DNA of 41,909 bases from Anaerolineae bacterium (GTDB taxonomy: Bacteria > Chloroflexota > Anaerolineae > Aggregatilineales > Phototrophicaceae): contig JAJDZQ010000081.1 in the NCBI GenBank assembly GCA_022824565.1, positions 1-41,909 on the forward strand, read 5' to 3'. Of this stretch, positions 25,183-33,508 are shown one piece after another. The notes beneath the pieces were generated by a model that saw nothing but the letters and a program-made list of their open reading frames with translations, made no database searches and was not told the DNA's origin. A program made the translations under genes and the position numbers. The stretch's first letter is position 1. Each line of letters begins with the position of its first letter.

Positions 25183-25377
25183 TCAATCTTCGTCGTCGGT
25201 CGATTGACTCCAGCGGATGGCAAACACGCCAACGATGCCAGCGATGCCCAAAAATAGCACCAGCATGGACAAGCCCGCGGGCGAAGATTGCGCCGCCGCG
25301 TCTTGTGCCGATGCCGTGCCCAAGGCGCACAACAGCAGCGAGGCGGACAGGATGCTGCGGATGCGGATCGTTCTCAT
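25183..25377 (-). CDS. Small membrane protein, possible CcmD counterpart
   Basis: 64 residues: a signal-peptide-like start ending ASAQD, one membrane helix (SMLVLFLGIAGIVGVFAIRW) and a short acidic tail STDDED. It ends seven bases before the ccmE start. CcmD is a short single-helix protein needed for release of haem-loaded CcmE, and no other CcmD candidate is present, so position and size fit; the sequence itself has no diagnostic motif. The ATG has a purine-rich GGGGGAGAG upstream at a slightly long spacing. Confidence 0.6.
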   Translation of the reverse strand: MRTIRIRSILSASLLLCALGTASAQDAAAQSSPAGLSMLVLFLGIAGIVGVFAIRWSQSTDDED

Positions 25378-25452
25378 CGGTCAGACTCTCCCCCGATCTA
25401 GGCTGCCTGTCGCGCCATTCTAGCGGCAAAGCGAGGGCGCATACAGGGTTGG

Positions 25453-25833
25453 CTAGCTCCCGCTCAATTGCATGATATCGTAGGTAGTAAAGGCCACCAG
25501 CAAAACCAGCGCTGTTGCCGCCACGACCAGATAGCGCCAGCGGTGGGCATAGCCGATCGTCCAAAAGCGCCGCAGGCTGAAGAAAATTGAGACCATCGCC
25601 AGCAGGTTGATCAGCAACAAAATAGGCACGGCGACATCAGCCGCCAAGCCCAGCAGCGGCAGCAAAAATGGCAGCAGCGCATATTGCAACAGGCAACGTA
25701 TGCCCGAAAACATCAGCGACAGTGTCAGCGCGTTTTCTGCCCGGCGTGCCGACGGCTTGCGAACAACTGCGTCGCCGCTCACAAACAGCAACCTCGCCAT
25801 GATTGTGTCCGCTCGGTTCAATTGCGCGTTCAC
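25453..25833 (-). CDS. Three-helix membrane protein of unknown function
   Basis: 126 residues from a GTG at 25833, preferred because AGGAG lies nine bases upstream; an internal ATG at 25800 has no good site. After a charged N terminus (RKPSARRAENAL) there are three hydrophobic segments at about 40-62, 68-90 and 98-120, the last ending TTYDIMQLSGS. It sits between a cytochrome c gene and the ccm block on the same strand. I do not recognise the family. Confidence 0.7.
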   Translation of the reverse strand: MNAQLNRADTIMARLLFVSGDAVVRKPSARRAENALTLSLMFSGIRCLLQYALLPFLLPLLGLAADVAVPILLLINLLAMVSIFFSLRRFWTIGYAHRWRYLVVAATALVLLVAFTTYDIMQLSGS

Positions 25834-25878
25834 ACACCCGCACTCCTATGCGCCATCATCGCATCCAGCATACCACAA

Positions 25879-26622
25879 TTAGGCATCATCCAGCAGTTGA
25901 TCCTGGCTTTCCAGATAGGCCACCAGGTCGGCAAGCTGCTGCGTTGTCAGCTGCCCGGCATAGAACTCGGGCATGACATCGACATAATCGGGCACGATAT
26001 AGGCGCTTGGCTGGACGATACTTTCCACCAGGTAGCGACGTTCATCGTAGCCGGCAAATTGCGGCAGCGACAGACGAATCTCGTTGGCGCGCGTCCAGGT
26101 GCCGGCGGTCAAGGGAGCGGTTGCCTCGTTGTCATGGCAGCCCGAACAGCCCAGCATGACACCGCTCAAAGCCGGCTGCGCGCCATTAAATAGCTGCTGG
26201 CCCACCAGCGGATCGCCATACACTTCGTCCAGTTCCGTCATAATCGCTGCGACATCACGCCCGACCGACTGCGCCGCGATCAGCTCGTCGAGTGAGGCAA
26301 ATTCCAGCGCCCGTTCGAGCATGGCGTTCACTTCAATGATATTGGGCTGATAATCGCAGTAGAGCGACATGGATTGATAAAGCGCGCCGAGGCGGTACAA
26401 ATTGGCGATAGCCTGCGCGCGGTCATTGCCAAAGTCCAGCGGCAAGTACTCGGCGACTGTCTGCTGCTGCCGCGATAATTCTTCGGCTGTGCAGCCGGCT
26501 GGCGGCTCGCCTTGTGCGCTGGCTGGCAGGACCAATTGCGACAAGACAAGCGCGATGAACAGCCAGAGAATCGGCAGCGGTTTGCGTTGCGGTCGGATTG
26601 GCTGGGCTTGTGGTGGCATCAT
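25879..26622 (-). CDS. Exported monohaem cytochrome c
   Basis: 247 residues from ATG 26622; a TTG five codons upstream is possible. A hydrophobic export segment (LPILWLFIALVLSQLVLPASAQ) is followed by a ~100-residue helical region with two cysteines (C44, C89) and a C-terminal cytochrome c domain with CSGCH at 159-163 and a late Met (DVMPEFY). The last ~110 residues are a clear paralogue of the end of the diheme cytochrome upstream (RLSLPQFAGY... against RLTLPQFASY...). An intrinsic terminator ends only 19 bases before the start codon. It presumably accepts electrons from the bc-type complex. Confidence 0.9.
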   Translation of the reverse strand: MMPPQAQPIRPQRKPLPILWLFIALVLSQLVLPASAQGEPPAGCTAEELSRQQQTVAEYLPLDFGNDRAQAIANLYRLGALYQSMSLYCDYQPNIIEVNAMLERALEFASLDELIAAQSVGRDVAAIMTELDEVYGDPLVGQQLFNGAQPALSGVMLGCSGCHDNEATAPLTAGTWTRANEIRLSLPQFAGYDERRYLVESIVQPSAYIVPDYVDVMPEFYAGQLTTQQLADLVAYLESQDQLLDDA

Positions 26623-26640
26623 GCTGGCTCTGCGCAAATG

Positions 26641-26665
26641 AAAAAGCCCCCGTCACCGAGGGCTT
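26641..26665 (-). terminator. Rho-independent terminator between the bc-complex genes and the next cytochrome
   Basis: On the minus strand AAGCCCTCG-GTGA-CGGGGGCTT forms a nine-base-pair stem (one G-U pair) with a GTGA tetraloop and is followed at once by TTTTT. It lies 20 bases after the stop of the diheme cytochrome gene. The next gene starts 19 bases beyond the T-run, too close for a separate promoter, so transcription must read through in part, or that gene is supplied by processing. Confidence 0.85.
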
Positions 26666-26685
26666 GTCTGCAGCGGACGCGGCTG

Positions 26686-27927
26686 CTAGGCCTGCGTCAG
26701 CAAATAGGCCACGATATCAGCCAACTGCTGGTCGGTCATGCGCGCGCCGAAGTTGGCGGGCATCAAACCCGAGCTGTAGCCATCGACGACGAAATCGCCC
26801 GGTCGCGTGATGCTTTCGACGATATATTCTTCGATCGTGTAGCTGGCGAATTGCGGCAACGTGAGCCGTTCTGTGCGGATGCGCGCGACTGTGCCGACTG
26901 TGTCTGGGGCAGAAGCACCATTGCGATGGCAGTCGGTGCAGCCAAACTCGGCATCATAGAGCAGTTCGCCAGTGGCCGGGCTGCCGACGATTTCCATCTC
27001 TGCCCAGCGCGCCAAGATACCCGCCACATTGTCACCAGCGGGCGGTGGCGGCGGTTCGCTGGGCAAGGAGCCATCAGCCAGCGGTTTGCCATATTGGGCG
27101 ACGGCGAGAAAGTCTTCGCTCGTCCAGTTCGCGCCTTTGTCCCAGTTGATGATGTAGGCGGCCAGGTCTTCGATTTGGTCCTGGCGCAGGGGTCCACCAG
27201 CCGTCTGTGACCAGGCAGCCATGCCGGTGCTGTTGGGATAAACGCGGGCGCTGCCGGGTCGGCCATGGATGAGCGTGGTGACGATATAGCCGTGCAGGTC
27301 GCCCGCCCAGCCGACTTGCGTCAGACGCGTGCCGTTGCTGTTGAAGAAGATTTCGACTTCGTCATCGCCAGTTGTTTCAATATCGACGACGCTATCCCAA
27401 AGCGGGAACAAGCCGTTGTCCACCGCCGTATCCAAGGTCTCCAGGACGGCGACGCGCTCGGCAACAGCCGTGTCGATCTGCGCTTGCTGTTCGGCGATTT
27501 GGGCTTCCAGCTCGTCCAACTGCGCCAGAATTTCGTCTTGGCGGTCTGCGCCGGGCGGGTTTTCGGCAGCGGTGAACTCTGCGAGCAGCTTCTCGGTATC
27601 TTCAGTGAGGCGTACGAGGGTGCGATTGGCCGTGGTGATGGCGACTGTCTGCTCGCCGACCGGGTCAAAGCCAAAAAGATGCGGATTATTCAGTCCGGGC
27701 GCTCGATCGCCAGCGCCATAACCGTCTTCGCCATGGCATTCTGAGCAAAGCGAGGCATAGAGCTCTGCGCCGCGTTCAATGGAGCGGCCTGTATGCTGGC
27801 GCACGAAAGCCTGCATGCGCGCTTCTTCGTTGATTGCCACCCAGCCCACCAGGATCATAATGCCGACAAACATCGTAATGCCCATCAGAATGCGCGCTTC
27901 GATAGACCTGATCACCAATAGATTCAT
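26686..27927 (-). CDS. Membrane-anchored diheme cytochrome c with coiled-coil insertion
   Basis: 413 residues with an N-terminal membrane anchor (about 15-32) and two haem sites: CSECH at 61-65 and CTDCH at 330-334. Between the first CxxCH and its likely closing helix (GMAAWSQTAGG...QIEDLAAYI, M236) lies an insertion containing a strong coiled coil (about 105-168, heptad-rich QLDELEAQIAEQQAQID). A proline-rich linker (PSEPPPPPAG) joins the second cytochrome domain, with a late Met in LMPANFG. It is placed after cytochrome b like a cytochrome c1/QcrC equivalent and probably takes electrons from the Rieske protein. The ATG has AGGA seven bases upstream. Confidence 0.92.
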   Translation of the reverse strand: MNLLVIRSIEARILMGITMFVGIMILVGWVAINEEARMQAFVRQHTGRSIERGAELYASLCSECHGEDGYGAGDRAPGLNNPHLFGFDPVGEQTVAITTANRTLVRLTEDTEKLLAEFTAAENPPGADRQDEILAQLDELEAQIAEQQAQIDTAVAERVAVLETLDTAVDNGLFPLWDSVVDIETTGDDEVEIFFNSNGTRLTQVGWAGDLHGYIVTTLIHGRPGSARVYPNSTGMAAWSQTAGGPLRQDQIEDLAAYIINWDKGANWTSEDFLAVAQYGKPLADGSLPSEPPPPPAGDNVAGILARWAEMEIVGSPATGELLYDAEFGCTDCHRNGASAPDTVGTVARIRTERLTLPQFASYTIEEYIVESITRPGDFVVDGYSSGLMPANFGARMTDQQLADIVAYLLTQA

Positions 27928-27970
27928 CGCTGTGTCCTGTGTCTGCCTCGCTCAGTAGGGCGCTTTCCGC

Positions 27971-29863
27971 CTAGTCGAAGTAAGCCGATTCTTGGTGGAT
28001 GAAGAGATGGTCGCTGAAGATGCGGCGCTCGGGAATGGGATTGCCGGCTTCGTCCAGCATCGGCAAGACTTGCATCATGGGCGCGCCATCGTCATCCAGC
28101 ATGAGTTCGCCCGCAGCATCCAGCATGGGCATTTCTTCGCTGGCATAGTTGATGATGGGCTCGCCAGCCTCATCCATCATAACTTCGCCACCTTCAATCA
28201 GCACGCTGTCCCAGCTGACAACCCAGTCGAGCCGCTTTAAGCCAGCCTGGTTGTCGGTGATGACAAGCGCGCCCCAAACATTGGGCAGCTCGACCGGCTC
28301 TTGCGCCAGGTGATGCTCAAATTCTTCCATCACTTGCAGCAATTTCGGCGCTTCATCTACGGGAATAGTGCGGAAGCGCAACGGCAGCTGATTGGCGCTG
28401 ACATGCTGATTTTTGAGTTCATCCAGCATCTGCGCGAACTGACCATTGGCTTGGGTTTCGGCGTTGATTTCGGCGATGAGTTCAGCTGCCGACATGTCTT
28501 CGTGCCCGTGCAGCTGGGCGGTGGTATAGGCGCCGACAATCATCTGGTCGAAGGGAATCGTACGGCCTGTGCCGACCTTGCTGTGCGCTGGCTCGAATGT
28601 CAACTCGTGCACAATCTCGGTTTCTGCCGAGGTCTGCACAGCGAACTTCGCCAAGCCCATGTAGCTGAGGATGGTGGTCGCCGAGACCAGCAACATGGCC
28701 AGGGTCAGCATGAAGCGGCGGTGGGCATAGCGCCGGCTGGGCGTCACATCGAGGTAGGGCAAAAGCGCCAATGCGCCCAGCGCGATGCTGGGGAAGGCGA
28801 CGCCCCAAACGAACTTGTCGCCGAGCTTGAGCGCGCCTTGAATCCACAAGAAGTACCAGGGCGCTGTCGTGCCCAAAGGCGTGACCTGCGGGTCGGCATG
28901 ATTTTCCAGCGGCGCATGATAAAACCAGATGCACAGCACGGTGATGATGAAAGTAACCGCGCCCAGCCACATCATTTCGTTGGTCAGCACATCGGGCACG
29001 AAATAGACGCGCCTGTCCAGCGGCACGCGCTTGGCAGAATCTTCGCCGATATTTTCTCTTTGCGGCGGCAGGCTGTGCCCGTGGATGATGACTTTGTAAT
29101 AGTGCACGCCGGTCATCACGAAGAGCAGCGCCGGCAGCGCCAACACATGCAGTAGATAAAAACGCAGCAAGCCGTTCGCGCCCAACTCGGGAGCGCCACG
29201 CAGCAGCAGGTTGACCTGGTCGCCAACCACCGGCGTCGCTTCGGCCATCGATGCGCCGATCGTCACCGCCCACAACGAGAGCTGGTCCCAAGGCAGCAGA
29301 TAGCCCGAAAAACTCAAAAAGCCGGTGAGCACCAGCAGCAGCAAACCACTGAACCAGGTGAATTGACGCGGTTTTTTGTAGCTTCCGGTAATCCAGGTGC
29401 GCATCATGTGCAGCGCCACCACCGCGACCATAAATTCCGCGCCCAGCCGGTGCATATCGCGCATCAGCTGGCCCAGCGGCACATTGCTGAGGATCGTCAG
29501 CATGTCGCCATAGGCAATCTCGGGCGAGGGCGTGTACCACAGCATCAACAGGATGCCGGTGATGGTTTCAAAGAAGACAAAATAAGTGGAAAGCCAGCCC
29601 AGGCGGAAGCTGGGATACATGCCGGTCACATCGCGGTTGAAATAGGACGGGCGCATGTGCAGCCAAAAGCCATCGGCATGCGGGGTCAGGCGCGGGTTGG
29701 GGCGGCGGCTGGGATTTTCGCCGCGGAATGCCTCGCGCAGGTCTTGCACATTCAAGCCGGCTGTCAAGCGCTCGACCGAATCGTCAATGCCTTCGAAGAC
29801 CGCTTTTTTGAAGCCTTTTTCCTTGACATCATCCAGGAATGAGGGGAAGGGGAGGATGCTCAT
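27971..29863 (-). CDS. Cytochrome b of a bc-type quinol oxidising complex, fused b6/subunit-IV-like form with acidic C-terminal extension
   Basis: 630 residues. The b-haem ligands are H138 and H152 (first helix pair) and H239 and H254; the HX14H spacing of the latter pair is b6-like rather than bc1-like (HX13H). GYLLPWDQ is the conserved quinol-site loop. A C-terminal subunit-IV-like part (about 285-400, TNEMMWLGAV) is fused on; its PEWY position reads APWYFLW. Residues ~405-630 form a soluble extension unknown to me: a helical part (~440-520), then an acidic tail with degenerate MLDEAG repeats (about 560-610). GAGG lies six bases before the ATG. It passes electrons from quinol to the Rieske centre and low-potential haem. 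Confidence 0.93.
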   Translation of the reverse strand: MSILPFPSFLDDVKEKGFKKAVFEGIDDSVERLTAGLNVQDLREAFRGENPSRRPNPRLTPHADGFWLHMRPSYFNRDVTGMYPSFRLGWLSTYFVFFETITGILLMLWYTPSPEIAYGDMLTILSNVPLGQLMRDMHRLGAEFMVAVVALHMMRTWITGSYKKPRQFTWFSGLLLLVLTGFLSFSGYLLPWDQLSLWAVTIGASMAEATPVVGDQVNLLLRGAPELGANGLLRFYLLHVLALPALLFVMTGVHYYKVIIHGHSLPPQRENIGEDSAKRVPLDRRVYFVPDVLTNEMMWLGAVTFIITVLCIWFYHAPLENHADPQVTPLGTTAPWYFLWIQGALKLGDKFVWGVAFPSIALGALALLPYLDVTPSRRYAHRRFMLTLAMLLVSATTILSYMGLAKFAVQTSAETEIVHELTFEPAHSKVGTGRTIPFDQMIVGAYTTAQLHGHEDMSAAELIAEINAETQANGQFAQMLDELKNQHVSANQLPLRFRTIPVDEAPKLLQVMEEFEHHLAQEPVELPNVWGALVITDNQAGLKRLDWVVSWDSVLIEGGEVMMDEAGEPIINYASEEMPMLDAAGELMLDDDGAPMMQVLPMLDEAGNPIPERRIFSDHLFIHQESAYFD

Positions 29864-29900
29864 TTTGCGCCTCGTGTCTCTTCAGGCCAGGTGGGCCAGC

Positions 29901-30497
29901 TTAATGCAGCGCCCCGATGATGCGCGCGCCGGTGTCGATTTGGATGCTGGTGATCTGTCGGTTGAGGTCGAGCGGGATCGCGCCGCCATCTGCCGGCGTC
30001 TCCAACGTCGTGCCATCGGCATAGGTCACCGTGGCGATGAAACGGTCGAGATGGCGCGGAGCCGGTCCTTCGATCCAGTCGCCGCTCAGATGAAACTTGC
30101 TGCCGTGGCAGGGGCATTCAAAGCGGTTGTTGGTGGGCACCCACTTGGGCAGGCAGCCGAGGTGCGTGCAGACGCCATACAGCGCGCGCAAGCCCTCTGG
30201 CGTCAGCGTCACATGGAAGCGCCCGGCCGGCACCGATGTCGGCGCTGCGCCCACCGATGGCAGCTCTTCGGGATTGAATGCGAATGTGCCGCCGAACTCG
30301 CCCTCTTTGAAGCGCGGGAAGGCGAACCAGATCAAGCCGGCGCTCGCCTCGCCCAGCAACAGGGCAATCGAAGCGCCCCAGATGTAATAGAGAAATTCGC
30401 GCCGGCTGGGCGCCGCGACCTGGATGCCGGGCGCAACGTTTTGTCGTGCCGCCGCCGCGCTCATCATCCGCGGACTGGTAGATTCTGCTGTTGCCAT
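29901..30497 (-). CDS. Rieske 2Fe-2S protein of the bc-type complex
   Basis: 198 residues. A twin-arginine-like SRREFLYYIWG leads into a membrane helix (about 35-58). The Rieske fold contains both cluster boxes: CTHLGC with C110 and H112 as ligands, and CPCHGSKF with C128 and H131; C115 and C130 would form the stabilising disulfide. This set is intact, so a functional high-potential cluster is expected. It takes the first electron from quinol bound at cytochrome b, whose gene starts 37 bases downstream. The start follows AAGGAT. Confidence 0.95.
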   Translation of the reverse strand: MATAESTSPRMMSAAAARQNVAPGIQVAAPSRREFLYYIWGASIALLLGEASAGLIWFAFPRFKEGEFGGTFAFNPEELPSVGAAPTSVPAGRFHVTLTPEGLRALYGVCTHLGCLPKWVPTNNRFECPCHGSKFHLSGDWIEGPAPRHLDRFIATVTYADGTTLETPADGGAIPLDLNRQITSIQIDTGARIIGALH

Positions 30498-30645
30498 AGG
30501 CTGCTGTCATCCTTCCTTTGCGCCAGCATGGGGCGCTGCTATCACGCCCTGTCCTGCGTTCGTTCAATATATCACAAACTGCAAATGCAATACAAGGTTT
30601 ATCCGCGAGCCTTTCGCGTTGGCATATCCTGCCCGGCCGTCGCGT

Positions 30646-31077
30646 TTAGCTGATGCCGTTGGCAACTTGCAGTTCGCGGATGAAGCGGATGATCTTGGTC
30701 GCGTCGTCTGGCGAAATGTGCGGCTGGGGCGGCATATCGCCATAGGTCCAATGATGCTGGCGCACGCCAAAAGTCACCGCCATATAGAAGGCTTTGTCGG
30801 AATGATGGCGCGGCTCGTAGATGATATGCACGAGCGGCGGTCCTTGCATCGTGCCAGAGCCATTTTCGCCATGGCATTCCAGGCAAGTGGCGTTGAATAG
30901 CGCTTCTCCCTGCTTGCCCAGGTCGGTCAGCTCGGTGGTTTTCACGGTCACTGTGCCCTGGCTGCGCGCTTCTTCGTGCAGGACGAAGCCCAGCGCGCCC
31001 ACCGCCGCCAGCGCCGCCACCGCCAGCGCCATCAGCAGCCGCCTTCGTGATTTCTTTGCCGGCTTCTCCTCTGGCAT
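30646..31077 (-). CDS. Membrane-anchored monohaem cytochrome c, first gene of the respiratory cluster
   Basis: 143 residues from ATG 31077, chosen for GGAGG six bases upstream; the frame is open 65 codons earlier without such a site. A basic N terminus (KSRRR) and membrane helix (about 14-34) anchor an outer cytochrome domain with CLECH at 65-69 and a likely Met ligand at M115 in GDMPPQPH. It heads the Rieske-cytochrome b-diheme run, so it is probably a subunit or immediate electron acceptor of the bc-type complex. A weak TTAGCC-18-TATTCT pair at 31158-31187 may be its promoter. Confidence 0.93.
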   Translation of the reverse strand: MPEEKPAKKSRRRLLMALAVAALAAVGALGFVLHEEARSQGTVTVKTTELTDLGKQGEALFNATCLECHGENGSGTMQGPPLVHIIYEPRHHSDKAFYMAVTFGVRQHHWTYGDMPPQPHISPDDATKIIRFIRELQVANGIS

Positions 31078-31264
31078 CAGTAACCTCCTACCGCTGAAAG
31101 CGCTTCGAGAAGCTGCATCCCTGGCGCTGTGACTGTCGGCCTGCGAGCATACGCGGTAGAATAGCGCAAATGGTGGCGGAAGGCTAAGGCGAGTTCTTGG
31201 TATGGCGATCAGTATAGACCGGCGGGGTGCGCAGGAATGGGCGCTGGCTGGGTTGGGTGGGTAG

Positions 31265-31292
31265 ATTGCCACAGAGGCACAGAGGCACAGAG
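31265..31292 (+). repeat. Left arm of the 28-bp inverted repeat flanking the helicase gene
   Basis: The arm begins ATTGCCACAGAGGCACAGAG and is internally made of CACAGAGG repeats; the CACAGAGG-like tract runs on to 31302. Its exact reverse complement lies at 33509-33536. The inner edge is 16 bases from the helicase stop. It belongs to the same family as the element at 1-130. Confidence 0.9.
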
Positions 31293-31307
31293 GCGCAGAG
31301 GGTTAAA

Positions 31308-33377
31308 TTAGGGCGACAACCCCAGTTCCTCAATATACGGGGATGGAACTTTTCCACTTCGCAGGAGCATCGTTACTTGCTCTTTGGCACGGGTAAAAGC
31401 GACATAAAAGACCCTTCTTTCAGCCTCTAATTGCGCAGGCGTTTTGGCGTTTCGGTTCGGCCAAATCTGATCTTGAACATCTAGGAGCACGACATTGTCG
31501 AATTCCTTGCCTTTTGCGCGCAACGCTGTCATCAGGTGAATGGGATGTTTGGACAGGTCTGCGCCACCCACATCGTCGTCAAAAGGTGGCGTGTGGACTA
31601 ATGTATCCTTGGCTGCCTCAATGTCATCAACAAAGGAAGCAAAGTCGTCTTCGTATTGGCGTGCATACTCAGCCAAATGGAAAAACGGTGGGTCCACATA
31701 GAAGACATCTTCTTCGCCTTTGCCGAGATCGAACTGAAATCCCTCGAATTCTTTGCTAAGAGAAAGCAAGGCATCGGTTACAGTCTCAGCGGCCAAGTAT
31801 TTCAGGATGGCGACTGCCATTTCCAGGCTGGTTTTACCGTCTTCATTCTTACCTTTCAATTCTCCACGATAGCTCGCCAATGCATTAATGCCGTCTATGA
31901 TTGTACGAGGTCGGCATGTCTGCATGAATGTGCGGAGTGCGAGTTTAGTCTTCTTGTTGAGAGGATAGCGCTTTACAAAGTCGCAAAAGAAAATGATATC
32001 GTTCAAGACACTCGATGTACTGCGGCGACGGTCAGCGTCCTCCTTTACTACCAACAAACGAATCAGGCGCTCAAATGTGGCGCTCATGAACAATTGCAAG
32101 TCTTCCGCTGCGCAAAACGGGATGTCCTTTGAAGCAAAGAAAACTTGAAATGGGATAATCTGGCTGCGTATCCTGCCAATGAGAGCCAGGCGGCTAGGAC
32201 TTGTACCTACTGAAATGGAGGAACCCAAGAGCTCGTGCACATGGTTGAGGGCATCGGCAATCGAATCGAGTACAAGAATGTCAATTCGGGCTGAGTTCGA
32301 ATCATATGCACTGATTTGCTTTGGAACACGCCTCACATTGTGTTTTATCAACATCTGTGATCGCTCAACAATGTTAGCGGGTGAGCGGTAATTTGTAGCC
32401 AATGAATGAGTGACGAATCGCATACCAAAGTAATCGGCGGGCTGCAAAATGTACTCTGGAGTCGCGCCGCGCCACTCAAAGATTGCCTGATCATCATCTC
32501 CCGCGATTGTCAAGGTTGCTCGCCTGCGATTTACAATTGCTCGCACCAAAGCCAGGTCAAGAGGATTGATGTCCTGAAATTCGTCAACAAGTACATGGCC
32601 GTATGCGGCTGCGCCAGACAGGTAACTCCCTTTGTCAACCGCTGACTGCTCGTCCTGAAACGCAAAGTACTTCTGGTCTTCCAAGGTGAAAGTCGCTTCG
32701 TCAATTAGGCGTGCGGATGCCTCAAGCCAGAAGCAGTAAAATGCGTCATAGAATTCATCAGGATTAGCGGCTGTGTCGCTGATTACATCGAACATGACGA
32801 GTTTGTCAATCTGCTCTTGCAATCTCCATGCGAGGCCTTGTGTATCTAGTGCCGACCAGTGGTTGAAGAACTCTTCTTTTGTTGCATGCCTCACATGATC
32901 GAATCCAAGAGACTTTAGGGAATCAATCATGTCCATGAGATTTCGAGGCGCATTACTGCTCTTCCAACGATTACTACTTTGAATTGCACCCGAAACTCTC
33001 GTATGATTGCGCCATACCGGCTGAAGCTGGTTGCGCATAGTAAAATGAAAGTCGCTCTTGGAAGTAATCAACTTGGGACTGAAAGCCGCGTTCTTGATTC
33101 GCCTGAAGCCCCACGAATTTAGCGTATTTATGTCGAATTGATCTCGGATTCCAGCGAACTCATTGTCTTCGTTTACCCTTCCACGCAACTCATCTCGAGC
33201 AGCGCGGGTGAATGTAACAATCAGAAATCGTGGCTTGCCAGATGAATTCTCTGCAACTTGCTTGCATCTCTGTAGTAAGCATAACGTCTTGCCACATCCT
33301 GCTGGGGCCAGTAGCCTAATATTTTGGTCAACCGGTGCTTCAATAAAGGCTCGCTGTGATTCGTCAAGTTGTAGCAT
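31308..33377 (-). CDS. UvrD/Rep-family superfamily 1 DNA helicase, probably acquired
   Basis: 689 residues with the full SF1A motif set: Walker A APAGCGKT at 24-31, motif Ia VTFTRAARDELRGR, motif II VDEFQD at 264-269, motif III GDDDQAIFEWRGA at 293-305, TNYRSPANIV (IV), MTALRAKGKEFDNVVLLD (V) and RVFYVAFTRAKEQVTML (VI). It unwinds DNA 3' to 5' by family. No nuclease domain is seen. The gene is visibly AT-richer and uses different codons (more AAT, ATT, TTG) than its GC-rich neighbours, and is bounded by a perfect inverted repeat. Its stop is close to one arm and its own promoter lies inside the other. It is not necessarily a defence gene; no partner nuclease or methylase is beside it. Confidence 0.93.
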   Translation of the reverse strand: MLQLDESQRAFIEAPVDQNIRLLAPAGCGKTLCLLQRCKQVAENSSGKPRFLIVTFTRAARDELRGRVNEDNEFAGIRDQFDINTLNSWGFRRIKNAAFSPKLITSKSDFHFTMRNQLQPVWRNHTRVSGAIQSSNRWKSSNAPRNLMDMIDSLKSLGFDHVRHATKEEFFNHWSALDTQGLAWRLQEQIDKLVMFDVISDTAANPDEFYDAFYCFWLEASARLIDEATFTLEDQKYFAFQDEQSAVDKGSYLSGAAAYGHVLVDEFQDINPLDLALVRAIVNRRRATLTIAGDDDQAIFEWRGATPEYILQPADYFGMRFVTHSLATNYRSPANIVERSQMLIKHNVRRVPKQISAYDSNSARIDILVLDSIADALNHVHELLGSSISVGTSPSRLALIGRIRSQIIPFQVFFASKDIPFCAAEDLQLFMSATFERLIRLLVVKEDADRRRSTSSVLNDIIFFCDFVKRYPLNKKTKLALRTFMQTCRPRTIIDGINALASYRGELKGKNEDGKTSLEMAVAILKYLAAETVTDALLSLSKEFEGFQFDLGKGEEDVFYVDPPFFHLAEYARQYEDDFASFVDDIEAAKDTLVHTPPFDDDVGGADLSKHPIHLMTALRAKGKEFDNVVLLDVQDQIWPNRNAKTPAQLEAERRVFYVAFTRAKEQVTMLLRSGKVPSPYIEELGLSP

Positions 33378-33424
33378 TGGGTTCTCTCTGGCTGCATGGT
33401 TGCCACTCTACTTGGGCAGCAAAC

Positions 33425-33452
33425 ATTGTACACAAATCATCATCGTTTCCAA
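33425..33452 (-). promoter_or_regulatory. Candidate promoter of the helicase gene
   Basis: On the minus strand TTGGAA (33452-33447) and TACAAT (33430-33425) are 16 bases apart, giving a leader of about 40 bases to the ATG at 33377. The site lies inside the inverted-repeat-bounded unit, so the helicase would travel with its own promoter. Confidence 0.5.
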
Positions 33453-33508
33453 TTAGCAATGTCCGTCATCCCCTTCATTCCCTTCGTGTCCTTTGTGGTT
33501 ACGCTTTT

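Noticed and set aside
31308-33377. Anti-phage defence system centred on the helicase
   Set aside because: Only the helicase lies in the repeat-bounded unit; no nuclease, methylase or sensor partner is present, so a defence label would be a guess.
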